A DNA stretch of 64,000 bases from Glaciihabitans sp. (lineage in GTDB: Bacteria > Actinomycetota > Actinomycetes > Actinomycetales > Microbacteriaceae). Under the pieces are notes generated by a model. The model made no database searches. It saw only the letters and a program-made list of their open reading frames with translations, and was not told the origin of the DNA. Both the position numbers and the translations under genes were made by a program. Each line of letters begins with the position of its first letter. The first letter of the stretch is position 1. The stretch is from contig JAODMF010000004.1 of NCBI GenBank assembly GCA_025464095.1, positions 186,001 to 250,000 of the forward strand, in the 5' to 3' direction. Of this stretch, positions 52,930 through 61,792 are shown in pieces.

Positions 52930-55496
52930 GAAACCGGCTGCTCGCTCGATTGCTCGGCCAGCACAATGTCGGTCACGGCGACATCCGGCGCCTCGGCGAA
53001 CTCCAGCGAGTGGATGCGCCCAACCGCCTTGAGGTCGGCAGAGGCGAGTTGCAGAAGCGCCGGCCCGGCCAGCCGTGCCGAGGTGACCTCGGTCTTCTGT
53101 GAGGCCTTCGCGTCGGTCTTTGCGCGACGGATGCTGATGAGCGCCTCGCTTACCAGCGGCAGCAGTCCCGTCGGGCCGTCCACCGCTGACGGGGTTGGCC
53201 ACTCAGCGGTGTGGATCGACCCCTCGTGGGTCCAGCTCCACACTTCTTCCGTGGCAAACGGCAGGAACGGCGCAAACAACCGCAGCAAAACGTCGATCGC
53301 GGTGCGCAGGGTCGTGACCGCGCTGGCCTGACCCTCCGGCGTGCCCGCGCCGTACGCGCGCTCCTTCACGAGTTCGAGGTAGTCGTCGCAGAACGTCCAA
53401 AAGAACTGTTCCGCGGTCTCGAGCGCGCGTGCGTGATCGAAGTCTTCGAAGGCGAGCGTTGCGATAGAGACCACGCGGTTGAGTTCGGCCAGCAGGTCGA
53501 TGTCGAGCGGCTCAGTCACCCGGGACGACTCGGTCTCCGGAGTCGGGAACGAGTACACGAACTTCGCGGCGTTCAGCACCTTGATCGCGAGCCGGCGCCC
53601 GATCTTGATCTGCTTCGGGTTCTGGGGATCGAAGGCCGCATCGGTTCCGAGGCGACTGGATGCAGCCCAGTAGCGAACCGCATCCGAGCCGTGCTCGTCG
53701 AGCATGCCCGCCGGCGTGACGACGTTGCCTTTCGACTTCGACATCTTCTTGCGGTCGGGGTCGACGATGAAACCGCTGATGCCGGCGTTCTTCCACGGGA
53801 TGGTGCCGTGCTCCAGTTCCGAGCGAAGCACGGTCGAGAACAACCAGGTGCGGATAATGTCCTGGCCCTGGCTGCGCAGCGAATAGGGGAACACCAGCCG
53901 GAACAGTTCGGGATCATTCACCCAACCACCCGCAATCTGCGGGGTGAGGGATGACGTCGCCCAGGTGTCCATGATGTCGACCTCGCCAACAAAGCCGCCG
54001 GGCACGCCGCGATCGGCCTCGACGAAGCCGGGAGCGACATCCGAAGACGGGTCGATCGGGAGCGAATACTCGCTGGGTACGATCGGCGCACCCTTGTTGC
54101 CCTCGTCGTCCAACTCGTACCAGACCGGAATGGGCACGCCGAAGAAGCGCTGGCGCGAGATGAGCCAGTCCCCGGTGAGACCGCCGACCCAGTTCTCGAA
54201 CCGCACACGCATGTGGTCGGGGGTGAACCGGATCTCCTTGCCGCGCTCGATCAGCGTGGCGCGGAGGGCTTCATCCCGGGCGCCGTTGTGGATGTACCAC
54301 TGCCGAGTCGAGATGATCTCGAGCGGCCGGTCGCCCTTCTCGAAGAACTTCACCTGGTGCACGATCGGCTTCGGGTCACCGAGCAGGCGACCGCCCTCGC
54401 GCAGAAGTTCGACGACGCGCGCCTTCGCGCTGAAGACGGTCTTGCCCGCGAGCTCGGCGTAGGCCGCTTTCGCCTCGTCGGAGACGATCACGTCGGGCGC
54501 ATCCGGGACGATGCGGCCGTCGGGGCCGATGATCGTGCGGTTCGGCAGGTTCAACTCCCGCCACCAGATCACGTCGGTGACATCACCGAACGTGCAAATC
54601 ATGGCGATGCCGGATCCCTTGTCTTTCTGGGCGAGGTGGTGCGCGACGACCGGGACCTCGACGCCGAACAGCGGCGTCGTCACCGTCGTTCCGAAGAGGT
54701 GCTGGTAACGCTCGTCGTCGGGATGCGCGACCAGCGCAACGCAGGCCGGAAGCAGCTCCGGGCGCGTGGTCTCGATCACGACATCGGTGCCGTCCGGGCG
54801 GGCGAACGCGACGGCGTGGTACGCGGCCGGCTGCTCCTTGTCTTCCAGCTCCGCCTGCGCAACGGCCGTGCGGAATGTCACATCCCAGAGCGTCGGGGCG
54901 TCGGCCTGGTAGGCCTCTCCCCGGGCAAGGTTGCGCAGGAAGGCGAGCTGCGCCGCGGTCTGCGCTTCATCGCCGATGGTGCGGTAGGTCTGGTTCCAGT
55001 CCACCGAGAGGCCGAGTTTGCGCCAGAGCGCCTCGAACTGCTTTTCGTCTTCTGCTGTCAGGCGCTCGCACAGCTCGATGAAGTTGCGGCGGGAGATCGG
55101 AACCTGGTCCGCGGCCTTGGAGCTCGCGTTCTCACCGCCCTCGAGCGGAGGGGTGTACCCGTCGACGTACGGCAGCGAGGGATCGCAGCGCACCCCGTAG
55201 TAGTTCTGCACCCGGCGCTCGGTTGGCAGGCCGTTGTCATCCCAGCCCATGGGATAAAAGATCGTCTTGCCGCGCATCCGCTGGAATCGGGTGACGAGGT
55301 CCATGTGGGTGTAACTGAAAACGTGGCCGATGTGCAGGCTGCCCGACGCCGTCGGCGGGGGAGTGTCAACGGAGAAGATGTTCTCGCGAGTCGCCTTCGC
55401 GCGATCGAACCGGTACGTGCCGTCGGACTCCCAGCTCTCGCCCCACTTGGCTTCAAGGCCTTCGAGGGCGGGCTTTTCAGGAATAGCTGCAGGCAT
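52926..55496 (-). CDS. valS: Valyl-tRNA synthetase
   Basis: 856 residues. Class I synthetase: the HIGH motif is in SGSLHIGHVFSYTH near residue 55, and KMSKS is in RKKMSKSKGN near residue 583. The CP1 editing domain lies between them, and the helical anticodon-binding region follows (WTFCDDYLELVKERAYG). It charges tRNA-Val with valine. The short C-terminal end lacks a long coiled coil. ATG 55496 has GGAGCG upstream. The operon continues with the GNAT and a small protein. No T-box is seen before it. Confidence 0.96.
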   Translation of the reverse strand: MPAAIPEKPALEGLEAKWGESWESDGTYRFDRAKATRENIFSVDTPPPTASGSLHIGHVFSYTHMDLVTRFQRMRGKTIFYPMGWDDNGLPTERRVQNYYGVRCDPSLPYVDGYTPPLEGGENASSKAADQVPISRRNFIELCERLTAEDEKQFEALWRKLGLSVDWNQTYRTIGDEAQTAAQLAFLRNLARGEAYQADAPTLWDVTFRTAVAQAELEDKEQPAAYHAVAFARPDGTDVVIETTRPELLPACVALVAHPDDERYQHLFGTTVTTPLFGVEVPVVAHHLAQKDKGSGIAMICTFGDVTDVIWWRELNLPNRTIIGPDGRIVPDAPDVIVSDEAKAAYAELAGKTVFSAKARVVELLREGGRLLGDPKPIVHQVKFFEKGDRPLEIISTRQWYIHNGARDEALRATLIERGKEIRFTPDHMRVRFENWVGGLTGDWLISRQRFFGVPIPVWYELDDEGNKGAPIVPSEYSLPIDPSSDVAPGFVEADRGVPGGFVGEVDIMDTWATSSLTPQIAGGWVNDPELFRLVFPYSLRSQGQDIIRTWLFSTVLRSELEHGTIPWKNAGISGFIVDPDRKKMSKSKGNVVTPAGMLDEHGSDAVRYWAASSRLGTDAAFDPQNPKQIKIGRRLAIKVLNAAKFVYSFPTPETESSRVTEPLDIDLLAELNRVVSIATLAFEDFDHARALETAEQFFWTFCDDYLELVKERAYGAGTPEGQASAVTTLRTAIDVLLRLFAPFLPFATEEVWSWTHEGSIHTAEWPTPSAVDGPTGLLPLVSEALISIRRAKTDAKASQKTEVTSARLAGPALLQLASADLKAVGRIHSLEFAEAPDVAVTDIVLAEQSSEQPVS

Positions 55497-55595
55497 CTAA
55501 CGCTCCGGTTCGATATATGCGGCACCGAGTCGGATGGGGAGGTGCCTGAGTGTGGGTTGCGCGTCGATTCTACCGGAGCCGCTCCGCACGCAAAG

Positions 55596-55651
55596 GTGCC
55601 CGTCCGGCGCATCCGCGCCCCGCAAAAGGCGTGGATGCCCCGAACGGGCAC
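55596..55651 (-). terminator. Hairpin between the MHS transporter gene and valS
   Basis: Arms of 24 bp (55596-55619 and 55628-55651), 21 matching, loop of 8 nt. It separates the transporter transcript from valS on the same strand. No U-tract is seen. Confidence 0.7.
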
Positions 55652-55664
55652 GGGAGATGGATGG

Positions 55665-57020
55665 TTAGGCGGGGACGGGCGCGCGCTCGGCCTCGGGCTC
55701 GGCGACAAGCTCATCGACCGGGCGCCGCCAGCGGGAGGCGACAATGGCAGCGACCAGCGTGACCAGCGACAGGATGCCGAGCACGATTCCCGGGTGCCAC
55801 CACGCGCCGTTCGTTGCCGCCGAGAGCGCCGTGGTGATCAGGGGAATGAGTCCCGAAATCACGGCGGCCAGGCTGTAGGCGATCGACAGGGCGCTGTAGC
55901 GAATCGCTCCACCGAAGATGTCAGCCATCAGCCCACCGAGTCCCGCCCACGCGAGCGTCGGAAGAATGCCGCCGATGATCATCGTGGCGACCAGGATCGG
56001 GAACGTGGCGAACTGCAGCAGGAAGTACATCGGGAACGCGATGACAAGCGTTCCCGCGGCACCGATTGCCACGACCCGCGCCGAGCCGATCTTGTTGGCG
56101 AGCAGACCGAACAGCGGGATCGTCACGAGCTGCAGGAGGCTGCCGATCGTGGTCGCGACGAGCAGGTCCTGGTACGAGAATCCGAGGGTCACGACACCGT
56201 AGGTGATCGTGTAGGTGTTCATCAGCGAGTACGAGCCGATGCCAAGGAGAGCGGCGCCGACGGCTACCACAATGGCGACCGGGTGGCGGCGAATAGCGGC
56301 CAGCACCGGGATGCGCTCGCGCTTGTCCTTCACGACGAGCGCGGCGAAGACCGGCGTCTCGGTGATCGCGAGCCGCAGGTACAGCGACACCGCGAGCAGC
56401 GGGAACGCGAGCAGGAACGGCAGGCGCCATCCCCAGTTCGACAGGTCCGCGGGAGACAGCACGGCCGGCAGGATGAGGAAGAGCGCGGCGGTCAGGATGG
56501 TGCCGATCGGCGACCCCAGCTGCGGCAGCGCGGCGAAGAAGCCGCGCCGCTTCGGCTGCACCTGCTCGACGGCGACAAGGATTGAGCCTCCCCATTCACC
56601 ACCGAGCGACAGGCCCTGCACGAGGCGCAACAGGGTGAGGATGAGCGGGGCCGCAAGCCCAATAGTCACGTACGTCGGCAACAGGCCGATCGCGCCGGTT
56701 GCGATTCCCATGATGGAGATCGTGATGAGCAGCGTCCTGCGACGGCCGATGCGGTCACCGAGGTTGCCGAAAATCGCGGCACCAATCGGGCGAACGACGT
56801 ACGAAACGGCGAGGATCGAGAATGCGCCGATCGCCTGCGCGGTCGGGTCGAGTTCGGGGAAGAACAGCTTGCCGCTGAAGATGGCGCTGAAATAGGCGAA
56901 CACGTAGAAGTCGTAGGACTCCAGTGAGGTTCCTACGAGCGATCCCCACACGGCCCTGCGGGCGGTGCGAGGCGAGGATGGATAAGTGGTTGGCGCTTTG
57001 CCACTCGGTGTATTGGTCAC
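55665..57020 (-). CDS. MFS transporter, metabolite:H+ symporter (MHS) type
   Basis: 451 residues, 12 membrane helices. MHS marks: WGSLVGTSLESYDFYVFAYFS at helix 1, RPIGAAIFGNLGDRIGRRRTL with the loop 2-3 motif, and QGLSLGGEWGGSILVAVE. Relatives carry proline/betaine, shikimate, citrate or ketoglutarate. The start is uncertain: the GTG at 57020 lies close before the conserved region but lacks a ribosome site; the ATG at 57053 would add 11 residues. Divergent from the OmpR-type kinase gene, so control by that system is possible. Confidence 0.9.
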   Translation of the reverse strand: MTNTPSGKAPTTYPSSPRTARRAVWGSLVGTSLESYDFYVFAYFSAIFSGKLFFPELDPTAQAIGAFSILAVSYVVRPIGAAIFGNLGDRIGRRRTLLITISIMGIATGAIGLLPTYVTIGLAAPLILTLLRLVQGLSLGGEWGGSILVAVEQVQPKRRGFFAALPQLGSPIGTILTAALFLILPAVLSPADLSNWGWRLPFLLAFPLLAVSLYLRLAITETPVFAALVVKDKRERIPVLAAIRRHPVAIVVAVGAALLGIGSYSLMNTYTITYGVVTLGFSYQDLLVATTIGSLLQLVTIPLFGLLANKIGSARVVAIGAAGTLVIAFPMYFLLQFATFPILVATMIIGGILPTLAWAGLGGLMADIFGGAIRYSALSIAYSLAAVISGLIPLITTALSAATNGAWWHPGIVLGILSLVTLVAAIVASRWRRPVDELVAEPEAERAPVPA

Positions 57021-57107
57021 GGGAAGAGTCAAGCGCTCACGGGCGCGCCACATTCCCACACACGTGAGGAATCTCTCATCTGTCGCGACCGCGGAACGAG
57101 CGATCGT

Positions 57108-57113
57108 CATACT
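57108..57113 (+). promoter_or_regulatory. -10-like box before the kinase gene (leaderless)
   Basis: CATACT ends 6 nt before ATG 57120. It departs from TANNNT at the first base. The run of G between box and ATG is too close to serve as a ribosome site. Confidence 0.45.
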
Positions 57114-57119
57114 GGGGGC

Positions 57120-58607
57120 ATGACTGCCGAGATCGACGGGGCGCGACGCCGACGCGGCTGGTCGGTGCGCTCGCGAATTCTCGCTTCCATCCTGGTCGTG
57201 GCTGCCCTGGGACTCGCTGGCGCCGGAGCGACGACGTTCCTGGTGCAGCGCGACCGCATCCTGCACCAGATCGATGACCGGCTGCGCGCGCACGTCGAGT
57301 CGGCGCGATCGGTGCTGCAGGGGCCGGGGTCGAAGTCGACGGGGTCGACCACGGTGCGCGCGGGTGCGGGCTCGGTGCCATTTACAACGACCGACGAGGC
57401 GCTGGAGGCGGTCATCGCGCGGGTGCTGCCCACCGGCGACGAAACTTCGCTCGGGCTGATCGATGGCCGGCCGGCGTATGTGCCCGCCGTCAATATCGAT
57501 TGTCACATCGAGGATGACCCCGCACTCGTCGCGCGAATTGTCGCTGAAGTCTCCGACGGCAGCGTGCGCCTGGGAACGGTAATTTCACCGCTCGGCAACC
57601 TGCGCTACATCGCCGCACCGCTGACCGTGAAGGGCAGCGCGAACTCGGGGATCTACGTCGCCGCGGTCGATCTCGACGGCGAACTCGCGCAACTGACCGG
57701 TTCGTTCGTCACCTTCGCCGGAGTCGCGCTCGCGGCCCTCGCCGCGATCGGGCTCGTTGGGTGGTTCGTTGCCGGCAGGCTGCTCCGCCCGATTCGGCAA
57801 CTCAGGATGACCACCTCACGCATCACCGCCAGCGAGCGGCACGAGCGCATCCCGGTTGCCGGCAGGGATGACGTCTCCGACCTCACCGCGACCATCAACG
57901 ACATGCTCGACCGGCTCGACCTCGCGATGACGGGCCAGCGCCAGCTGCTGGACGACGTGCGCCACGAACTGAAAACCCCCATCACGATCGTGCGGGGGCA
58001 CCTCGAGCTGCTCGACGACTCGAACCCCGCCGAGGTTCGCGCAACCCGCGCGCTCGCACTCGACGAACTTGACCGGATGGCCGGCCTCATCGACGACATC
58101 GAGTCGCTGGCCGAGACCTCCAGCGCGTCCGCCGCACGTCGCCCGACGGATGTCGCCGACCTCACCGCTGACGTCTTCGCCAAAGCGGCCGGCCTGCCCG
58201 ATCACCAATGGATCCTCGCGGAATCCGCCCAGCGCACCCTGCCGCTCGACTCCACCCGCATCACGCAGGCGTGGCTGCAGCTTGTCGACAATGCCGCGAA
58301 GTACTCGCCCGCCGGTACGAAGATCGTCCTCGGCTCGACCGAGTCGCTCGAATCCACGGAGTTCTGGGTCGCCGACACCGGCCCTGGCATCCCTCCGGGA
58401 TCGGAGGAGCGCATCTTCGAAAGGTTCGGCCGCGTCGATACCGGGCGCGGCATCCGCGGATCGGGGCTGGGGCTTCCGATTGTGAAGGCGATCGCGCTCG
58501 CGCATGGCGGGCGCGTGAGCCTGGTCTCGTCGCCCCTGGGCTCGCGCTTTGGCATCGTGATCCCGCACGTCGACACCGAGCCGACGGGGGAGGTTGACGC
58601 GCCGTGA
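57120..58607 (+). CDS. Sensor histidine kinase, OmpR-class partner (HAMP-HisKA-HATPase)
   Basis: 495 residues. Membrane helix 1 is at residues ~20-40, then an extracytoplasmic domain of ~155 residues, and helix 2 near residue 200 leads into HAMP (AGRLLRPIRQLR). The HisKA helix has His282 in DVRHELKTPITIV. The ATPase part shows the N box LQLVDNAAKYSP, G1 DTGPGIPPG and G2 GSGLGLPIVKAIA. It resembles MprB/PrrB-type actinobacterial kinases. The stop overlaps the regulator GTG (GTGA). Confidence 0.93.
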   Translation: MTAEIDGARRRRGWSVRSRILASILVVAALGLAGAGATTFLVQRDRILHQIDDRLRAHVESARSVLQGPGSKSTGSTTVRAGAGSVPFTTTDEALEAVIARVLPTGDETSLGLIDGRPAYVPAVNIDCHIEDDPALVARIVAEVSDGSVRLGTVISPLGNLRYIAAPLTVKGSANSGIYVAAVDLDGELAQLTGSFVTFAGVALAALAAIGLVGWFVAGRLLRPIRQLRMTTSRITASERHERIPVAGRDDVSDLTATINDMLDRLDLAMTGQRQLLDDVRHELKTPITIVRGHLELLDDSNPAEVRATRALALDELDRMAGLIDDIESLAETSSASAARRPTDVADLTADVFAKAAGLPDHQWILAESAQRTLPLDSTRITQAWLQLVDNAAKYSPAGTKIVLGSTESLESTEFWVADTGPGIPPGSEERIFERFGRVDTGRGIRGSGLGLPIVKAIALAHGGRVSLVSSPLGSRFGIVIPHVDTEPTGEVDAP

Positions 58608-59260
58608 GCAGCATCCTGGTTGTCGAAGACGAACAACGCATCTCGAGTTTCGTCGATAAGGGCCTGCGCGCATCCGGGTACTCGTCTACGGTCGTCGCCG
58701 ACGGTCTCGAAGCGGTTGAGCACGCGCTGTCCGGCGGATACGACCTCGTGCTTCTCGACATCGGACTGCCGAGCATCGACGGGTTCGAGGTGCTGCGCAG
58801 GGTGCGCGCGAGAGAGCAGACGCTTCCGGTGATCATGCTGACTGCTCGCACCTCGGTCGAATCGACCGTGGCGGGACTCGACGGCGGGGCGAACGACTAT
58901 CTCCCCAAGCCGTTCCGATTCGACGAGTTGCTGGCCCGCGTGCGCCTGCGGCTGCGGGATGCCGGCCAGGCGGCCATCACCACCTTCACCCATGGGTCGC
59001 TCGTGCTCGACCTGCGCACCCGCCGCGTCACCGTCGGCGATCGCGGCGTCGACCTGTCGGCGCGCGAGTTTGCGCTCGCCGTCGAGTTCCTGAGGCACCC
59101 GGACCAGGTCTTGAGCCGGGAGCAACTGTTGTCGCGCGTCTGGGGTTTCGACTTCGACCCGGGATCCAACGTCGTGGACGTCTACGTGCGCTACCTGCGC
59201 ACGAAGCTCGGCGCCGATCGAATTGAAACGGTGCGTGGCATGGGGTACCGGCTCGCCTGA
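58604..59260 (+). CDS. Response regulator, OmpR/PhoB family
   Basis: 218 residues. Receiver: acidic Glu8-Asp9, phospho-acceptor Asp52 (LLDIGLPSIDG), Thr in IMLTAR and Lys in DYLPKPF. The winged-helix effector has LSAREFALAVEFLRHPDQVLSREQLLSRVW and VVDVYVRYLRTKLG. The GTG start is coupled to the kinase. A strong two-way hairpin follows. Candidate targets are the two secreted Ser/Asp/Gly-rich proteins next door and the divergent transporter, but no shared operator could be identified by eye. Confidence 0.94.
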   Translation: MSSILVVEDEQRISSFVDKGLRASGYSSTVVADGLEAVEHALSGGYDLVLLDIGLPSIDGFEVLRRVRAREQTLPVIMLTARTSVESTVAGLDGGANDYLPKPFRFDELLARVRLRLRDAGQAAITTFTHGSLVLDLRTRRVTVGDRGVDLSAREFALAVEFLRHPDQVLSREQLLSRVWGFDFDPGSNVVDVYVRYLRTKLGADRIETVRGMGYRLA

Positions 59261-59312
59261 GCGCGGTCATCCGGTTGGATGCGCAGCCGAACCGGTTCCA
59301 GTGCGAACGAAT

Positions 59313-59353
59313 GAAGCGCCCGGCACATCCCCTGGGGACATGCCGGGCGCTTC
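59313..59353. terminator. Bidirectional terminator between the response regulator and the secreted acidic protein
   Basis: Perfect 13-bp stem GAAGCGCCCGGCA / TGCCGGGCGCTTC. Its 15-nt loop can itself fold as TCCCC-T-GGGGA. Confidence 0.85.
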
Positions 59354-59366
59354 GGCGCGGGGGCTA

Positions 59367-59870
59367 TCAGTCGTCCGAGCCGCCGTGACCGGAGTCGTCC
59401 GAGCCGCTGTCATCGCTGCCGGAGTCGTCTGAGCCACCACTGTGGCTGCTGCCTGAGTCGTCCGAGCCGCCACTGTGGCTGCTGCCGGAGCCCGAGCCAC
59501 CGCTGTGGCTGCTGCCTGAGCCCGAGCCACCGCGGTGGTGGTGTACGGCCTCGCCAGCGCCACCGTTGTCATCGTTGACGTCATGGTTTGCCGGATCATC
59601 CGCGCCGTCGTGCTGGGAACCGTTGTCGTCGCCCGGCTCGGTGGTGGGGATCCCCGTCGGTGTTCCCGTCGGGATGCTCGTCGGAGTCGACGTCGGGTCA
59701 TCCTCAGGATGATCGCGGCCGGAGTCGGTCGTCGTCGAGATCGTGGAGGGAAGCAGGCCGGCAACCGAAGCCGCGTTTGCCGCGGCCAGTCCGCCCCCGG
59801 CGAAGATGCATGCGCTGATAACCGCTGCCACGCCGATGATGCCGATGTTCTTCTTTGTCTGGCCGTTCAT
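59367..59870 (-). CDS. Secreted low-complexity Ser/Asp/Gly/His-rich protein
   Basis: 167 residues. The signal peptide has NIGIIGVAAVISACIFAGGG as its core. After a Thr/Pro/Asp linker the last ~60 residues are imperfect tandem units of GSGSSHSGGS and DDSGSDDSG type, strongly acidic with regular His. Such chains may bind calcium or other divalent ions; no enzyme domain exists. AGGAA precedes ATG 59870. The coding DNA is itself repetitive and prone to slippage. Related in style to the next gene. Confidence 0.78.
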   Translation of the reverse strand: MNGQTKKNIGIIGVAAVISACIFAGGGLAAANAASVAGLLPSTISTTTDSGRDHPEDDPTSTPTSIPTGTPTGIPTTEPGDDNGSQHDGADDPANHDVNDDNGGAGEAVHHHRGGSGSGSSHSGGSGSGSSHSGGSDDSGSSHSGGSDDSGSDDSGSDDSGHGGSDD

Positions 59871-59984
59871 GGTGATCGTGTTCCTGTCCGCGACTTCCCC
59901 TGCGGAATCGCTGTTAGGTACAGCCTTCGGCGACCAGATGAGAGCAGAAGGAGCTCAGCGTGAGAGCACTCTCATGAGGTGCAC

Positions 59985-60344
59985 TCAGCCGTCGCTGCCG
60001 GATCCGCTGTCGTCGCTGCCCGAACCGCCGCCAGAGCCGCTCCCGCCGCCGTGGTCGTCCCCGGCATCATGCGGGGCGACGGGAGTGACGACCGTGACGC
60101 CACCGGATGACCCGGTTCCGCTGCTCGATCGGGGCTTCGGACGATGGGTAGTCGGTTTCGGCTTCGGAGTCGGGGTCGGCGTGGGAGTGGAAGTGGTGAC
60201 CGGAGCGACGTCGATTCCGGGAACGGTCTGTATCTCGCCCAGGCTGTCCGCCGGCATCAGCGCGGCGGCGACCGTCATCACACCGCCGGTAGCGGCGACG
60301 CACGCCACGACGATGGAGGCAGCGACGATGAGGGTTTTGCGCAT
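59985..60344 (-). CDS. Secreted Thr/Pro- and Ser/Gly/Asp-rich small protein
   Basis: 119 residues. Signal peptide (MRKTLIVAASIVVACVAATGG), a Thr-Pro/Lys-Pro spacer (STPTPTPTPKPKPTTHRPKP), then a Gly/Ser/Asp tail ending GSDDSGSGSDG. It shares architecture and tail type with the protein encoded downstream on the same strand, suggesting duplication. ATG 60344 has a strong GGAGGGAGG. No domain recognised. Together with its neighbour it lies beside an OmpR-type two-component system. Confidence 0.75.
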   Translation of the reverse strand: MRKTLIVAASIVVACVAATGGVMTVAAALMPADSLGEIQTVPGIDVAPVTTSTPTPTPTPKPKPTTHRPKPRSSSGTGSSGGVTVVTPVAPHDAGDDHGGGSGSGGGSGSDDSGSGSDG

Positions 60345-60423
60345 GCTCTCATCCTCCCTCCTGGTTGGTCGCCCGCGACGAACGTGAGAGAGCTCTAACC
60401 TCGTCGTCGATTAGACATCGGGA

Positions 60424-60452
60424 TTGTGCTAGTTCAAATAGAACAATAGGAT
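60424..60452 (+). promoter_or_regulatory. Promoter with operator in its spacer, GntR-DUF1648 operon
   Basis: TTGTGC (60424-60429) and TAGGAT (60447-60452) are spaced by 17 bp. Within the spacer lies the inverted repeat GTTC-AAATA-GAAC (60432-60444). The -10 box ends 6 nt before the GTG, so the mRNA should be leaderless. Confidence 0.7.
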
Positions 60453-60458
60453 GATGGC

Positions 60459-60812
60459 GTGCTCCTCCGAATCGACCCGCTTTCCCCGGTACCGCTGTTC
60501 GAGCAGCTCGCCGCATCCATTCGTGCCGACGCCGGCAGCGGCGCGCTCCGAGTTGGCGAGCGGCTTCCCGCCGCACGTGAGGTCGCCGCCGCCCTCGACA
60601 TCAACGTCCACACGGTGCTGCGCGCGTACCAACTCCTGCGCGATGAGGGACTGGTCGACCTGCGCCGCGGGCGCGGGGCCGTCGTCACCGCGCGCGCCGG
60701 AGAGTATTCGTCGCTCGGCCTTGCCATCCCGCAGCTCGTCGAGGAAGCCAAACGGCTCGGCCTCTCCGCAGCCGCTCTCACTGCGCTCGTTACCAAGGAG
60801 TACCTGTCATGA
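60459..60812 (+). CDS. GntR-family regulator, short YtrA/YhcF type
   Basis: 117 residues. Winged helix-turn-helix: VPLFEQLAASIRADAGSG, LPAAREVAAALDINVHTVLRAYQLLRDEGLV and the wing LRRGRGAVV. Only a short C-terminal helix region follows, so it has no FCD/UTRA ligand domain; YtrA-type members usually repress a linked membrane-protein operon. The GTG at 60459 is set by the -10 box 6 nt upstream. The stop overlaps the next ATG (ATGA). Confidence 0.9.
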   Translation: MLLRIDPLSPVPLFEQLAASIRADAGSGALRVGERLPAAREVAAALDINVHTVLRAYQLLRDEGLVDLRRGRGAVVTARAGEYSSLGLAIPQLVEEAKRLGLSAAALTALVTKEYLS

Positions 60813-61792
60813 CCCGTTCCGCCCTGCTGTTTCGGCTTCTCACGGTTGCGGTGTTGCTTCCCCTTGCTATCGGGGCCATCGCGGTGGTCGTGATGGTCGG
60901 CTGGCTCCCGGGTGCGCCATCCGCGGTCATTGTTCACTGGGGTGTCGATGCCAACCAGACCGGTTCCCCCTCGCTGTATCCCACGCTGGTCGCGATCGTG
61001 GTTCCGGGGCTCGCCGTGATCTTCGGCATCCTGATCGGGCTGACCGTGCGGGCGGGCAAGCCGTCGCCCCACCAGAAACTGCTCGCCGCAGTCTCATTCT
61101 CGGAGTCGCTGTTGATCTCGGGTCTCAGCGTTGCGCTGCTCGGCATCCAGCGTCAGCCAGGCCCGAACCAGGTGATCGACAACCCGACCGGAGTGGTGGT
61201 CGCGGGCGTCGTCGTGGCAGCAGCACTGGGGGTCGGCGCCTGGTTCGCCCTGCCGCCGGCTTCGGCAGGCGTCCGTGCGGGCGCCGGCGTGCCCGCACGG
61301 CCCCTGCCGTTGGCAGGCGGAGAGCGCGCCGTGTGGATCCACCGCGCAACCACCCCGACGGCGCTCGTTGTGCTGCTGGTCGGGGTGTTGCTCGTGGTCG
61401 CGGCCGGCGCAGCTGTCGGCATCCTGATCGCGGGACCCGTCGCCTGGATTGTGGTCGTCCTGCCGGTGTTGATCATCGTGATGCTGGCCACGACGATCCA
61501 CTGGAACGTGCGAGTCGATGACTCCGGCCTCACCGCGAGTGGCGCACTCGGGTTTCCGCGCTTTCACGTTCCGCTGGCCGACGTGCGCTCCGCCAGCGTC
61601 GTGAATGTAAATCCGCTCGTCGACTTCGGCGGCTGGGGAATTCGTCGTGGAATGAATCGCCGCTTCGGGCTTGTCACGAGATCGGGCGAGGCGCTCGAGG
61701 TGCTGCGTACCGACGGCCGCGCGTTCGTCGTGACAGTGGATGATGCGGCCGGCGCCGCGGCGCTGCTGGCCGCGCTCGTGGCGAGGGTCTAG
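60809..61792 (+). CDS. DUF1648-domain membrane protein
   Basis: 327 residues with about six membrane helices. The N-terminal DUF1648 motif reads LPGAPSAVIVHWGVDANQTG (Pro, His-Trp, Asp). The C-terminal third looks like a PH-type beta domain (HWNVRVDDSGLTASG, LGFPRFHVPLADV). DUF1648 proteins often accompany YtrA/GntR regulators, as here, and may sense envelope state or help immunity to peptides; the exact role is unknown. Coupled to the regulator gene. Its TAG shares CTAG with the convergent CDF gene. Confidence 0.84.
   Translation: MTRSALLFRLLTVAVLLPLAIGAIAVVVMVGWLPGAPSAVIVHWGVDANQTGSPSLYPTLVAIVVPGLAVIFGILIGLTVRAGKPSPHQKLLAAVSFSESLLISGLSVALLGIQRQPGPNQVIDNPTGVVVAGVVVAAALGVGAWFALPPASAGVRAGAGVPARPLPLAGGERAVWIHRATTPTALVVLLVGVLLVVAAGAAVGILIAGPVAWIVVVLPVLIIVMLATTIHWNVRVDDSGLTASGALGFPRFHVPLADVRSASVVNVNPLVDFGGWGIRRGMNRRFGLVTRSGEALEVLRTDGRAFVVTVDDAAGAAALLAALVARV

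Noticed and set aside
54213-56585. 790-codon open frame on the plus strand
   Set aside because: Spans the antisense of valS, a hairpin gap and the antisense of the MHS transporter gene; no motif.
59400-59530. Tandem DNA repeat resembling a CRISPR-like array
   Set aside because: The repeats are in-frame codons for the Ser/Asp/Gly/His tail of a secreted protein, with no spacers and no cas genes.
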